NCBI RefSeq assembly: GCF_900156075.1
Contig: NZ_FTMM01000010.1
Span: 1-64,000 of the forward strand
Source of the DNA: Chryseobacterium sp. RU37D
GTDB lineage: Bacteria > Bacteroidota > Bacteroidia > Flavobacteriales > Weeksellaceae
DNA: 64,000 nucleotides
Direction: 5' to 3'
Shown here piece after piece: positions 7,597 through 16,577 of this stretch. Position 1 is the first letter of the stretch. Each line of letters begins with the position of its first letter. Below the pieces are notes generated by a model. It saw only the letters and a program-made list of their open reading frames with translations. It did not search any database and was not told the DNA's origin. A program made the translations under genes and the position numbers.

Positions 7597-8352
7597 ATGA
7601 GAAAATTTTATTTATTTTTTCCATTTTTAGTGTGTATTTTTTCAAATATACTTGCACAGGTAGGAATAGGAACATCCATAATACAACCCGGAGTAATGCT
7701 TCAAATAGAAAGTAGTAATAAAGGCGTTTCCCTTCCGAATGTAAACCTAACTTCAACGGCAATCTTTTCGCCCATTATCGGAACAGCTACCACTGGCCTC
7801 ATGGTCTACAATACCGCCACTTCGGGCACAGGCAGCACAGCGGTAAGCCCCGGATTATATTATTGGAACAACGCTATTCCAGCGTGGGTAAAGCTTCAGC
7901 AGAAAAACGCAAGCGAAACAGCTTTATTTTCCAATCAAAATACTACCAACAACATCAATTCCGGAAGCGGTGTGTTTACTGATCTTTTTGCTAATGTAAG
8001 ATTCAACAACAATCCTGCATTATACCAAAAAGTTGATAATTCTACTTTAAAGATCAATGAAACCGGCTACTATAAAGTAATGCTGAATCTTGATCTTTTT
8101 TCTAATGGAAGCAAAGACAATTTTGGGATAGAAATTTTAGTCAACAATCAGGAAAATATTGTTACGGACAATATCTATATTCCGGGGAGAGCAATCAGTT
8201 CACAGCCCAACAGCAGAGCATACGTGGTATATGTTCCGATCAATGTGGCAGGCTATACGCTTCGCGTGAGGGCTTACGAAATAGATCCGGCAACAGATGT
8301 TTATTTCAGAAATGCAAACAGCTCAACTATTTCAATCGAAAAAATCAGATAA
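7597..8352 (+). CDS. secreted surface protein, VGIG-motif N-domain plus C1q/TNF-like C-domain (paralog 1)
   Basis: 251 residues. The signal peptide ends near ILAQ (residue 21). The mature N-terminal part (residues ~22-105) has the Bacteroidetes surface-protein pattern QVGIGTS, SSNKGVSLPNVNLTSTA, GLMVYNTA and SPGLYYWNNAIPAWVKL. The C-terminal part (~115-251) has the strand pattern of a C1q/TNF-like jelly roll (LKINETGYYKVMLNLDLF near the middle, SSTISIEKIR as last strand). The function is unknown; a surface, adhesin-like or fibre-tip role is an inference from fold. It is the first of three tandem paralogs. Its stop codon (8350-8352) directly abuts the next ATG, suggesting translational coupling. 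Confidence 0.75.
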   Translation: MRKFYLFFPFLVCIFSNILAQVGIGTSIIQPGVMLQIESSNKGVSLPNVNLTSTAIFSPIIGTATTGLMVYNTATSGTGSTAVSPGLYYWNNAIPAWVKLQQKNASETALFSNQNTTNNINSGSGVFTDLFANVRFNNNPALYQKVDNSTLKINETGYYKVMLNLDLFSNGSKDNFGIEILVNNQENIVTDNIYIPGRAISSQPNSRAYVVYVPINVAGYTLRVRAYEIDPATDVYFRNANSSTISIEKIR

Positions 8353-9149
8353 ATGAGAAAAAAAATATTCTCTTCTTTCTTTTTGCCTGTATATTTGTAA
8401 AATTTTATTCACAGATAGGCATTGCGACAAATACAATTCCTGATGGGGTTATGATGCAGATGGGTACCAATAATAAAGGTTTCCTTCCTCCCAGAATTGC
8501 ACTTACTTCGAGAACTTCTACTGCTCCGTTGCCTAATACAATTCCTACAGGAACAATTGTTTTTAATACTTCAACCACAGGAAGTTTCCCAAATTTAATC
8601 ACCCCGGGAGCCTATTGGTGGAGTGCGGAAGATAAGCAATGGACTAATTTTAGCACCAATCTTGATACTGCAACCGCAAAATATACCAATTCTGAAACGT
8701 CAACTAATTACAACACAACGAGCTGGCAAAATGTAAAGCTTTTCGGGAACCTGATATATAACGAAAATAGTCATATTTATTCGGGAAATACAACGGCGCA
8801 TACTTTAACCGTGAAAAAGAAAGGCCTATACTCCATTTCTTCAATTCTTTCTTTTGACAGGCTCAGCGGATCAAACAGTTCTATGGTCTCAATGGCAGCA
8901 AGGATTTTTGTTAATGGAAACCCCGTAGGAACAGAACAGGTATTTTCGCCTGAAGAAACCGTTTCAGTAAATAGTGATCGTGGTCTTTTCTCCCATTCCT
9001 TTACAGAATACCTTCAGTTGAATGCTAATGATGTAATCAGTATACGAATAAAAAAAACCGACGGTGTTTATTCTTCAGGTTATGGTGATTCTGCGGTGCA
9101 GTTCCATGCAAGCGGCGATTCCAGCTTTGCAATTTTGAGAATCAGGTAA
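8353..9149 (+). pseudogene. surface protein paralog 2, start frame broken in a poly-A tract
   Basis: The main frame encodes IGIATNTIPDGVMMQMG, TNNKGFLPPRIALTSRTSTA, PGAYWWSAEDKQW and a C1q-like domain ending SSFAILRIR, so it is a paralog of its two neighbours. The ATG abutting the upstream stop (8353) is in a different frame and stops after 15 codons. Adding one A to the run of eight A at 8358-8365 joins it to the open frame and gives a proper signal peptide (NILFFLFACIFVKFYS then QIGIA). Without that, the only in-frame ATGs are at 8451 and 8454, inside the N-domain and past the export signal. It could be a slippage-controlled (phase-variable) gene, a recent pseudogene, or a sequencing error. 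The rest of the frame is intact, arguing for something recent or reversible. Confidence 0.7.
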
Positions 9150-9166
9150 AATTCTAAAAACAAAAC

Positions 9167-9964
9167 ATGAAAAAAATTTATAAAATACTCCTTTTTATCT
9201 TCCCTATTATAGCTATTTCAGCACAAGTCGGAATAGGTATCTCAAATCCTGTTTCTTCTGCTGTTCTGGATGTTACAAGCAGTAATAAAGGGGTTTTAAT
9301 CCCAAATGTGAGCTTACTTGCAACCAACAATAAGGCTCCATTATCCGGTAATATTCCCAACGGAACTTTGGTATTCAATACGGTAAGCAACGGAACAGAT
9401 GAAACAGCGATTTTTCCCGGGATTTATCAATGGAACAATGGAGAATGGATCTATCCATCAAGCCTGGGAGAACCAAAAGCCAAAGCAGTAAAATTTACAA
9501 ACTCTTCGGCAAGCACCACTAATTTTAATTCTGCAAATACAACAATATCTTCCGGTATTGATATATTTAACACATTGGTTTTCAATGATGATCCGACTAT
9601 ATTCGAAAAAATCGATAACTATCAGCTGAAGGTCAAACAAAGCGGATTGTATCTGATCTCGGTGAATCTTGCTTTAAAACAAAATCCCGCATCTGAGGAT
9701 AGTGAAGTCTACGATTATATTTATTTTAATCTTGATGGAGCATTGGCATCGTCTAATATTGCTACTCTTCCGCCACAATATAATCCTGGTAGGATCAATA
9801 TCAACGGACGATTTGCTTTTGGCTCCAATTCTTATATCTATGCCAATGCAGGACAAATTCTTACCCTTCAGTCAAAAAGATGGAAGGACGGATCAAACTA
9901 CAATGGAACAATAAATTTCGATGCCAACAGTCTCTCAAGCGTGACTATAATCAAACTCAAATAA
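9167..9964 (+). CDS. secreted surface protein, VGIG-motif N-domain plus C1q/TNF-like C-domain (paralog 3)
   Basis: 265 residues with the same architecture as the two genes before it. The signal peptide is MKKIYKILLFIFPIIAISA; the N-domain shows QVGIGISNPVSSAVLDVTSS, NKGVLIPNVSLLATNN, NGTLVFNTVSNGTDE and PGIYQWNNGEWIYP. The C-domain (~110-265) has YQLKVKQSGLYLISVNLALK and ends SLSSVTIIKLK. It lies 17 bases after paralog 2 and closes the operon, with a strong terminator after it. No catalytic motif. Function unknown, predicted to be exported and to assemble by its jelly-roll domain. Confidence 0.75.
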   Translation: MKKIYKILLFIFPIIAISAQVGIGISNPVSSAVLDVTSSNKGVLIPNVSLLATNNKAPLSGNIPNGTLVFNTVSNGTDETAIFPGIYQWNNGEWIYPSSLGEPKAKAVKFTNSSASTTNFNSANTTISSGIDIFNTLVFNDDPTIFEKIDNYQLKVKQSGLYLISVNLALKQNPASEDSEVYDYIYFNLDGALASSNIATLPPQYNPGRININGRFAFGSNSYIYANAGQILTLQSKRWKDGSNYNGTINFDANSLSSVTIIKLK

Positions 9965-9977
9965 TTAATTTTGCTAA

Positions 9978-10009
9978 AAAGGAACTCTATTTTGAGTTCC
10001 TTTGTTTTT
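9978..10009. terminator. terminator between convergent operons
   Basis: AAAGGAACTC (9978-9987) pairs with GAGTTCCTTT (9994-10003) around a 6-base loop and is followed by GTTTTT. It serves the plus-strand operon and overlaps the 3' end of the minus-strand oxidase gene. Confidence 0.85.
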
Positions 10010-12806
10010 AATATGTTAAAGTAATTCCGGCACCCCACCCCAATTCATTGTCATAATTTCCGGAAACAGATAACCATTTCTGTAAAATATACCGCAATCC
10101 TGTACTGAATTCTCCATCGGAATTTACTGTAAAACTTCCTCTCAATCTTCTGGAAAGCGGAATATTTTCTCGGCTCAGTTCCAGTAAAACTTTCCCGTTT
10201 TGATCTACACTTGCATCAGCTGTAATCAGCATCGGTAAAAGATATTGCATTCCGACAATAAAATTTGCTTTATTTTTGGAAGCTGTCTGCTGACCGAACC
10301 AGGTTTTCTTCCCATGAAAATCCATTCCCATATCTTCCATCATCTGCAGTTCCATAATTTCATGGTTTTTTTGAATTCTAAACCCCGCATAAGGAATCGC
10401 CCATTGGAATTTTCCTAAAAATCTTCCTATTTTAAAATTTCCTTCAAAATGATTAAAATCCCAGTTTGTATGAAATTCATTCAAGTTACCCCATCTAGGC
10501 CCGAACATCGTCATTGTTTCCGCATGAATTCTATTACTGTTGATATCCAGCATTACCATCGAACTGATCATTCTATTATCTTTCAAAAAGTTTTTCCATG
10601 CTAATTTTCTATTAGGAAGCTGTGGATTCGGTTTAGAATTTTCATAACTGAAAATCCTTCCCATTCCCACCATCATGTGATACAGAATATGGCAGTGGAA
10701 AAACCAATCCCCATCCTGGTTGGCTGCAAATTCAATTGTATTGGTTTCCATCGGCATAATATCGACAACATTTTTTAGCGGCGAATACTCTCCTTTAGAA
10801 TTAATCAACCTGAAATCATGCCCGTGAAGGTGCATCGGATGGCGCATCATAGAATTATTATACATGGTAATTCTCAGAATCTCGCCTTTTTTTACTAAAA
10901 TTTTGTCTGTTTCTGTAACAGTTTTGTTGTCTAATGTCCATAAATAATGGTTCATATTTCCTTCCAGCGTAAATTTTAATTCTCTTACATTTTCAGATGG
11001 AAGAATTGTTTTTTCAGGAGATTTTAAAATATTATAAGACAACCTTTTAATGGATTTTTCCTGCTTCATATCCATACCGGAATGATTAGAATGATCGGTT
11101 GACGAAGCTTTTGAATCCATATTTTCTTCTTTAGCTTTAATTCCCATCATTTCATTTATGTGCTTCATTGTCATTTTCCTTTGGCTTTCAGGAAGTTCCG
11201 GGTACATCACCTCGTTCACATCCATCATCTGATTACCCATCGTCATGTTCATCGGCTTCATATTTCCACTCATTTCCATCATGCCATTCATCATTTTCAT
11301 TCCTTCAAAAAGCATTAATCTCGGTAAATCCGGAGCTTCAACTTTTTCTCCTGAACCCAACCAAAGCGATGCATGACCAATTCTGTCTTCCGAAGTTGCC
11401 CTAAACTCAAAATTTTTATTTTCCGGGACTGTCACTTCAATATCATATGTTTCGGAAACACCGACTATCAAACGGTCTACTTCCACAGGAACGACATCGT
11501 TACCATCATTGGCAACAACTTTAAATTTCCCGCCTCCAAAATTCAACCAAAAATAAGTCGACGAACCGCCGTTTGCAATTCTTAATCTGACCTTATGACC
11601 AGCTTTTAATTGAGAATAATCTGAACTTGGAAGCCCATTGATGAGAAATTTATCATAATAAACATCACTCACATCCATTGCTTCCATCCTTTTCCATTCA
11701 TTGAGTGCTTTTGTCCCGACATTCCCTGATTTTATAGCTTCCCAATAACTTTGAACTGCATTTTTTTTAATCGCATACCAATCTGTATTCGCCATGTGAA
11801 GCCTTCTTGCAATCTGCATTGGATCTTCATCACTCCAATCTCCTAACAATACTGGGATTTCTTTGGTGTAATTCACTTTTGGCTCTCCTTCTCTTTTTTG
11901 AAAAACCAAAATCCCATTCATCCCGATCTGCTCCTGGAGCGCTTCATGAGAATGATACCAATATGTTCCGTTTTGAGAAACTTTAAATTTATATAAATGT
12001 ATTTCTCCAGGTTTTACAGGTTTTGTTGTAAGATACGGAACACCATCATGTTCATTAGGCAAGATCACACCATGCCAGTGAAAGCCTGTATTTTCTTTTA
12101 GCATATTGTGAAGATAAATTTCCGCTGTATCCCCTTCCGTAAAATATAAAGTAGGAGCCTGCAATTTTCCGTTTATTGCAATTGCTCTACTATTTTTACC
12201 TGTAAAATTTACAATCGTGTCTTTTACATATAAATCATAGCGAACCGTTTTTCCGCCAAAGCTTAATTTCCCATTTTCAGAATTCCTTTTTAAAACAGAG
12301 TTTTGAGATTCTGGTTCAGACTGAAGTTCAGTTTCAACCAGATCCATTCTGCATTTCGGGCATTTTCCAGGTTTATCGGAAATAACTTCCGGATGCATCG
12401 GACAAGTGTATTTTTGAGATTTAGTTTGAGACTTTGGTTCCGCTAAGGTTTTATCTTGAACTTTATCTTTAGAAGTCAAAACAGGTTTAGCAACATTCAC
12501 TTTATCTATCTTAGTAGCCACCTTAGCTTTGTTTGTCTTCTTCACCTCTTTAGAATCAACCATTTTCTCAACCTTAGCCTTAACTTTATTTTCCGTTGAT
12601 TTTACCTCTGCTTTTGGTATCACCGTTTTTACTGTGGGTTTTGTGACTACAATTTTTTTTCTTAATGTCATTCCACATTTCGGACAATCTCCGGGTTTTG
12701 AAGAAACAACTTCAGGATCCATCGGACAGGTATAAAATATTTTTGTCGTTTGTGAAAAGCTGAAAACAGAGAACAAAAGTATCAGAAACATTATCATTTT
12801 TTTCAT
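10008..12806 (-). CDS. multicopper oxidase with two heavy-metal-binding domains and a C-terminal CopB-like outer-membrane domain
   Basis: 932 residues, exported (signal MKKMIMFLILLFSVFSFSQ). Two Cys-rich heavy-metal-binding modules follow: YTCPMDPEV...CPKCGM at about 25-45 and YTCPMHPEV...CPKCRM at about 133-155, joined by a Lys/Val-rich linker. The multicopper oxidase of CopA/PcoA type runs from about 185 to 725 with copper ligands HWHG (~243), YHSH (~282), HPMHLHGHDF (~657) and HCHILYHMMVGM (~707), plus a Met-rich stretch around 500-540 typical of Cu(I) oxidases. After residue ~735 come about 200 residues that resemble PcoB/CopB (FHTNWDFNHFEGNFKIG, GFRIQKNHEIMELQ, repeated amphipathic strands, final aromatic TLTY). 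This appears to be a CopA-CopB fusion for periplasmic Cu(I) oxidation and sequestration. Confidence 0.85.
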   Translation of the reverse strand: MKKMIMFLILLFSVFSFSQTTKIFYTCPMDPEVVSSKPGDCPKCGMTLRKKIVVTKPTVKTVIPKAEVKSTENKVKAKVEKMVDSKEVKKTNKAKVATKIDKVNVAKPVLTSKDKVQDKTLAEPKSQTKSQKYTCPMHPEVISDKPGKCPKCRMDLVETELQSEPESQNSVLKRNSENGKLSFGGKTVRYDLYVKDTIVNFTGKNSRAIAINGKLQAPTLYFTEGDTAEIYLHNMLKENTGFHWHGVILPNEHDGVPYLTTKPVKPGEIHLYKFKVSQNGTYWYHSHEALQEQIGMNGILVFQKREGEPKVNYTKEIPVLLGDWSDEDPMQIARRLHMANTDWYAIKKNAVQSYWEAIKSGNVGTKALNEWKRMEAMDVSDVYYDKFLINGLPSSDYSQLKAGHKVRLRIANGGSSTYFWLNFGGGKFKVVANDGNDVVPVEVDRLIVGVSETYDIEVTVPENKNFEFRATSEDRIGHASLWLGSGEKVEAPDLPRLMLFEGMKMMNGMMEMSGNMKPMNMTMGNQMMDVNEVMYPELPESQRKMTMKHINEMMGIKAKEENMDSKASSTDHSNHSGMDMKQEKSIKRLSYNILKSPEKTILPSENVRELKFTLEGNMNHYLWTLDNKTVTETDKILVKKGEILRITMYNNSMMRHPMHLHGHDFRLINSKGEYSPLKNVVDIMPMETNTIEFAANQDGDWFFHCHILYHMMVGMGRIFSYENSKPNPQLPNRKLAWKNFLKDNRMISSMVMLDINSNRIHAETMTMFGPRWGNLNEFHTNWDFNHFEGNFKIGRFLGKFQWAIPYAGFRIQKNHEIMELQMMEDMGMDFHGKKTWFGQQTASKNKANFIVGMQYLLPMLITADASVDQNGKVLLELSRENIPLSRRLRGSFTVNSDGEFSTGLRYILQKWLSVSGNYDNELGWGAGITLTY

Positions 12807-12930
12807 AATATTCCGAAGTTTTGAATTGAAGTTGCGTAGCTTAATTAAAACTTTTATTCATTGATGAAATAATTAAAGTTAATTCTAACTTAAGATATAC
12901 AACTTATTATTTTAAAATAAAATAGATTGG

Positions 12931-13404
12931 TTATTTAATCTCAGATTTCACACTTCCACATGAAAGCATAGAACTTCCGTAATAAGGATTTACAATTTTC
13001 TTTTCATCGCTCAGCCAGCTTCCATCTGCCATTGGACAATACTGAACATAAATTGGATTTTCTGAAAGTTTAAACTCTTTCGTAAGCCCGATCATATTGT
13101 CTGATAAGTTAAAAAAAGTTTCTCGCTGCACAGTAATATTTCTGGCTTCAGAAATTGCTGTTGCATCTTTTTTTAGAATATTTAAATTTCCTTCCGAAAC
13201 CACTTTATAATCAATAGCAGAGGCCGTTTTGATAAATTCTTCGGCAGCTTTTGATGTTTTGTCTGCATCATCTGAAGCCAATGCCGATTTTATGGCAATA
13301 TAATTTTGATAAAGCTTAGAAACCTGTGCATCTTTTTTAGATTGCGCGGAAATTGAAAGTATTGAGAATAAAGATAATACTGCTGTAATGATATATTTTT
13401 TCAT
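12931..13404 (-). CDS. DUF3347 domain-containing secreted protein
   Basis: 157 residues from the ATG at 13402-13404. The longer frame back to 13470 adds 22 residues before an evident signal peptide (MKKYIITAVLSLFSILSISA), so the inner start is preferred. The DUF3347 signature is clear near the C-terminus: YVQYCPMADGSWLSDEKKIV and NPYYGSSMLSCG. The helical N-part has LYQNYIAIKSALASDD and AEEF. The family is found in Bacteroidetes with copper/heavy-metal efflux and oxidase genes, and the two Cys plus Met could bind metal. It lies about 125 bases upstream of the multicopper oxidase on the same strand, probably in the same copper-responsive group. The molecular role is not established. Confidence 0.85.
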   Translation of the reverse strand: MKKYIITAVLSLFSILSISAQSKKDAQVSKLYQNYIAIKSALASDDADKTSKAAEEFIKTASAIDYKVVSEGNLNILKKDATAISEARNITVQRETFFNLSDNMIGLTKEFKLSENPIYVQYCPMADGSWLSDEKKIVNPYYGSSMLSCGSVKSEIK

Positions 13405-13515
13405 TGTTTTAAATTTTAGAATTAATTTTTTTAATATAGAATTATTTAAAAACATCGCATAAAGCGACAAGACATACTGTTCCGTAAAGATAAAAATACC
13501 AAACGACAGGTGATT

Positions 13516-13893
13516 TTAAATTCTAAAATTACAATGACTGACGAAGATCGGAACCGATCGGTATTCCGGTGGCGCATTAATCTGTATCTGAGTAAATTTT
13601 GTAGCCGAAAAAGATTTGTCTGTAAAGAAAAATTCATGTTCTTGAACTTCTGAAATCTGTTTTACAGAATTAATTTTAAGGAGATCCGATTTTTGGGAAT
13701 CATCCACTTTTACAACTTTGATTTCTATTTTACAACAGTCTTTTTTGCTTTTAACACCGCATTTGCTGCAAATGGCATCAACCTTCTGGCTGATCAAAGC
13801 AAATTCCTCCATGCAATAATGAACGCTGAAAACCGCACCCGAAGAGAACCCGAAGTAGAAGACAGAGTACAATATGGCAAGAATCTTTTTCAT
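13516..13893 (-). CDS. HYC_CC_PP family protein
   Basis: 125 residues. The N-terminal hydrophobic segment runs into the family hallmark VHYCMEE (HYC), followed by ICSKCGVKSKKDCC (CC) and INAPPEYRSVPIF (PP) near the C-terminus. The name HYC_CC_PP reflects exactly these motifs. Members are small exported Bacteroidetes proteins next to copper genes, and the His/Cys clusters suggest metal binding, though no function is proven. It is first in the minus-strand copper run HYC_CC_PP, DUF3347, multicopper oxidase. A -7 box TAACTTTG lies just before the start. Confidence 0.85.
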   Translation of the reverse strand: MKKILAILYSVFYFGFSSGAVFSVHYCMEEFALISQKVDAICSKCGVKSKKDCCKIEIKVVKVDDSQKSDLLKINSVKQISEVQEHEFFFTDKSFSATKFTQIQINAPPEYRSVPIFVSHCNFRI

Positions 13894-13900
13894 TACAAAG

Positions 13901-13908
13901 CAAAGTTA
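13901..13908 (-). promoter_or_regulatory. -7 box TAACTTTG of the copper gene run
   Basis: Minus-strand TAACTTTG fits TAnnTTTG and sits 8 bases before the HYC_CC_PP start codon. No clear -33 TTG. Confidence 0.4.
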
Positions 13909-13967
13909 AAAATATAATGTAGAATGTGTATTATAAAATTTTGTATTGTTTTTATAAAATTTTGAAA

Positions 13968-13998
13968 ATAAAAACTCCTGAAAGTCTCAGAAGTTTTT
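13968..13998 (-). terminator. terminator of the TonB-receptor gene
   Basis: AAAAACT-CCTGA and TCAG-AAGTTTTT form a stem with one mismatch and A/T tails on both sides. It lies downstream of the minus-strand receptor gene ending at 14052. Confidence 0.6.
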
Positions 13999-14051
13999 AT
14001 TTTATTATTTAAAAATTTTGCAGATTCTAAAGAGTCAGCTGCCTGAATCTT

Positions 14052-16274
14052 TTATTTAATTTTAAATTCAAGCTTTACATTAAAGAAACGTCCTGTAAGA
14101 CGTACCGGAACCGGATACATCAAATTCGTATTGGCATCCGCAATCCATTGGTTGGCAACCGTATTTCTGATATTGAATGCGTTGAAAACCTGAACTCCTA
14201 AAGTCAGTTCATCAAAATTACCCCAGAATCCGTAGCCGCTTTTCTTTTCCTTAGGATCAATAAAAACGTAGGAAAGTCCCAAATCAACCCTTTTATAAGA
14301 TGGCAGCGTTTTTTGATATACATAAGGATCCGTAAGTACCGGCGCTCCTGTGGGTAATCCCATGGCATAGGTGAGTGTCAGATTAACACGCATTTGAGGG
14401 AAAGCCGGCATATAATCCTGGTAGAACATGGCAAATCTGAACCTTTGGTCTGTAGGCCTTGGGATATCTCCTCTTCCATCAATATTTTCATACACTCTAG
14501 CATAACTTGCAGATAACCAAGAATCAACACCTGGAACAAATTCTCCGAATAATCTTGTATCGATTCCATAGGCGTACCCTGAAGCATTGTTCTTACCCGT
14601 ATAACGGATTCTCACGTTGTCCATATAATACGGAATCAGATTATCCATCTTTTTATAGTAAAGCTCTGTGGTCAGCTTAAATGGCCTGTCGTACATAAAA
14701 AATTCATAGTCATTAGCCAAAATCGCCTGAATTGATCTTTGAGATTTTATATTGCTGTTAAAATTTCCGTCTAAATCTTTGATTTCTTTATAAAATGGGG
14801 CCTGGTAATAAATCCCTCCCGAAAGCCTGAACAACATATCCGTATCCCAATCCGGCTTGATGGCAAATTGTGCTCTTGGGGAGAAAATTGTTTCATTATT
14901 ATAGCTCCAATGTGCTACCCTGGCTCCTGCATTTACAAAAACCTTGCTGCTTCCCCAGAAAAATTTCTGAGAATATTGTGCATAAGCTGAAAATCTTGTA
15001 GGCTGAATGTGGTTTTTTCCTGAAATATTATACATGAGTTGCAAATCACCAGGATTTCTAGGGTCTACAATAAATTCCTCATGAGGAAGGCTGTATCCAG
15101 CAGAATCTACCAGTTTCCATTCATTGGTAAGATCTTTCAGATTTTCTTTTTCATATTTAAATCCTAGTTCAATATCTGTATTCACATTCGGTGAAAAACG
15201 TGTTCTGAACTGGGCTCCGTAAGTTTTTACGAATAAATCATTTCTTGCATGCTCAATCTGCCCTCCCGAATCGTAAGAAGTAACCGGGGCTCCGGTAATA
15301 GGATCAAAAGTCTGCAGCGTATAAGCCGAAGCAACAGAATAATATTCCCTTTCACGGTTCTGATAAGCAAAGGCATCCAATGTAAACCTCCATTTATCTG
15401 ACGGCTTAAAGTTCATGGAAACCGTTCCCATCATATTTTTATACTTATCATCTTCACGCCCCGCGTAAGCTACGTTAAGCTTTAACGGCTGCAGAAGACT
15501 TCCGAAATCTACCTCCCTTTCTTTAGGAATCATTTCGTAGTCATTTTTAGAATAATATCCTATGAATGATACATTGAATTTCGGACTGAAATGATAATTC
15601 AGATACGTCTGAAAATCCATATATTTCGGATTAAAATCTGTATCTTCTTTTAATGTATTAAGAACCAGATTGGTATTTCTGTATCGCCCTGAAAATAAAG
15701 CTGTAAACTTTTTATTGTCTTCCTTATCTTTTCCTGCAGCAAAACCAGCAGTAAGCCTTCCTCCAATTAAACTTCCTTCCCCTGAAAGCTCAAATTTTTC
15801 AGGCTCGCGGTAATAAATATTTAATGCAGAAGACATTTTATCACCATATCTCGGCTCAAAACCCCCTGCAGAGAAATTCACTGTAGAAACCATATCCGGA
15901 TTGATGATACTTAAACCTTCCTGCTGTGAATTCCTAATGAGAAAAGGCCTGTAAATCTCTATATCATTAATGTAGATGAGGTTTTCATCATAGTTTCCAC
16001 CACGCACCATATATTGTGAGGAAAGTTCCGTATTAGAGTTTACGGAAGGCAGGGTTTTGATAATACCTTCGATACCTCCGGAAATACTCGCCACATTTTG
16101 GGCATCTTTCGCTGAAATTTTTACATTGGTAATATCTTTCGTACTTCCTGTAATTTTTTTCTGGAAAACTACTTCCTCAATATCAGAGGTTTTTAAAGTA
16201 TCCTTCTTCTTTTTTACCTGAGAGAATACTAAAACGGGAACCATAAGGCTTAGTGGTAAAACTAGTTTTTTCAA
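14052..16274 (-). CDS. TonB-dependent outer-membrane receptor
   Basis: 740 residues. The signal peptide (MKKLVLPLSLMVPVLVFSQ) is followed by a short basic linker and a TonB-box-like region, then the plug domain (about 35-155: VVFQKKITGSTKD, ISGGIEGIIKTLPSVNSN, YMVRGGNYDENLIYINDIEI). The rest is a 22-strand barrel with alternating aromatic strands, ending FFNVKLEFKIK with the expected C-terminal aromatic/hydrophobic pattern. It lacks the N-terminal carboxypeptidase-like domain of SusC-type receptors. The substrate cannot be read from sequence. It is next to the copper genes but has its own terminator and lies upstream of them on the same strand, so a copper link is only possible. Confidence 0.88.
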   Translation of the reverse strand: MKKLVLPLSLMVPVLVFSQVKKKKDTLKTSDIEEVVFQKKITGSTKDITNVKISAKDAQNVASISGGIEGIIKTLPSVNSNTELSSQYMVRGGNYDENLIYINDIEIYRPFLIRNSQQEGLSIINPDMVSTVNFSAGGFEPRYGDKMSSALNIYYREPEKFELSGEGSLIGGRLTAGFAAGKDKEDNKKFTALFSGRYRNTNLVLNTLKEDTDFNPKYMDFQTYLNYHFSPKFNVSFIGYYSKNDYEMIPKEREVDFGSLLQPLKLNVAYAGREDDKYKNMMGTVSMNFKPSDKWRFTLDAFAYQNREREYYSVASAYTLQTFDPITGAPVTSYDSGGQIEHARNDLFVKTYGAQFRTRFSPNVNTDIELGFKYEKENLKDLTNEWKLVDSAGYSLPHEEFIVDPRNPGDLQLMYNISGKNHIQPTRFSAYAQYSQKFFWGSSKVFVNAGARVAHWSYNNETIFSPRAQFAIKPDWDTDMLFRLSGGIYYQAPFYKEIKDLDGNFNSNIKSQRSIQAILANDYEFFMYDRPFKLTTELYYKKMDNLIPYYMDNVRIRYTGKNNASGYAYGIDTRLFGEFVPGVDSWLSASYARVYENIDGRGDIPRPTDQRFRFAMFYQDYMPAFPQMRVNLTLTYAMGLPTGAPVLTDPYVYQKTLPSYKRVDLGLSYVFIDPKEKKSGYGFWGNFDELTLGVQVFNAFNIRNTVANQWIADANTNLMYPVPVRLTGRFFNVKLEFKIK

Positions 16275-16409
16275 AAGAAATGTTTTAAAATTTCAAACGT
16301 GAATATATAAATTTTATTTTAACTTATTTAAACTTTATTTAACATTTCTTAAAAATAAAGTTTAACAAACTCTGTATTAATTCTCACTATTGAATTTACC
16401 TCTACAACC

Positions 16410-16504
16410 CTAGCCCCGATTGAAACGGCATCCTTTTTGGTTGCGGGCGAAGCGAAGCGGAGCCCGTGACCAAAAAGATACAGTGGAAAGCGGGAAATTG
16501 CTCT
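16410..16504 (+). repeat. REP-like dispersed element, copy C
   Basis: Begins CTAGCCCCGATTGAAACGGC, then a hairpin (CTTTTTGGTTGCGGGC at 16433-16448 pairs with GCCCGTGACCAAAAAG at 16462-16477, two mismatches, 13-base loop), and ends AGTGGAAAGCGGGAAATTGC. It fills most of the ~300-base gap between the receptor gene and kdsA. This copy is closest to the apparent consensus. Confidence 0.8.
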
Positions 16505-16577
16505 AAAAAAATAATAAAAAACAATTCCAAGAAAGTCAAAAGCTTCAAATAAAAGATGAAAGTTTAAGTAGTCTAAA

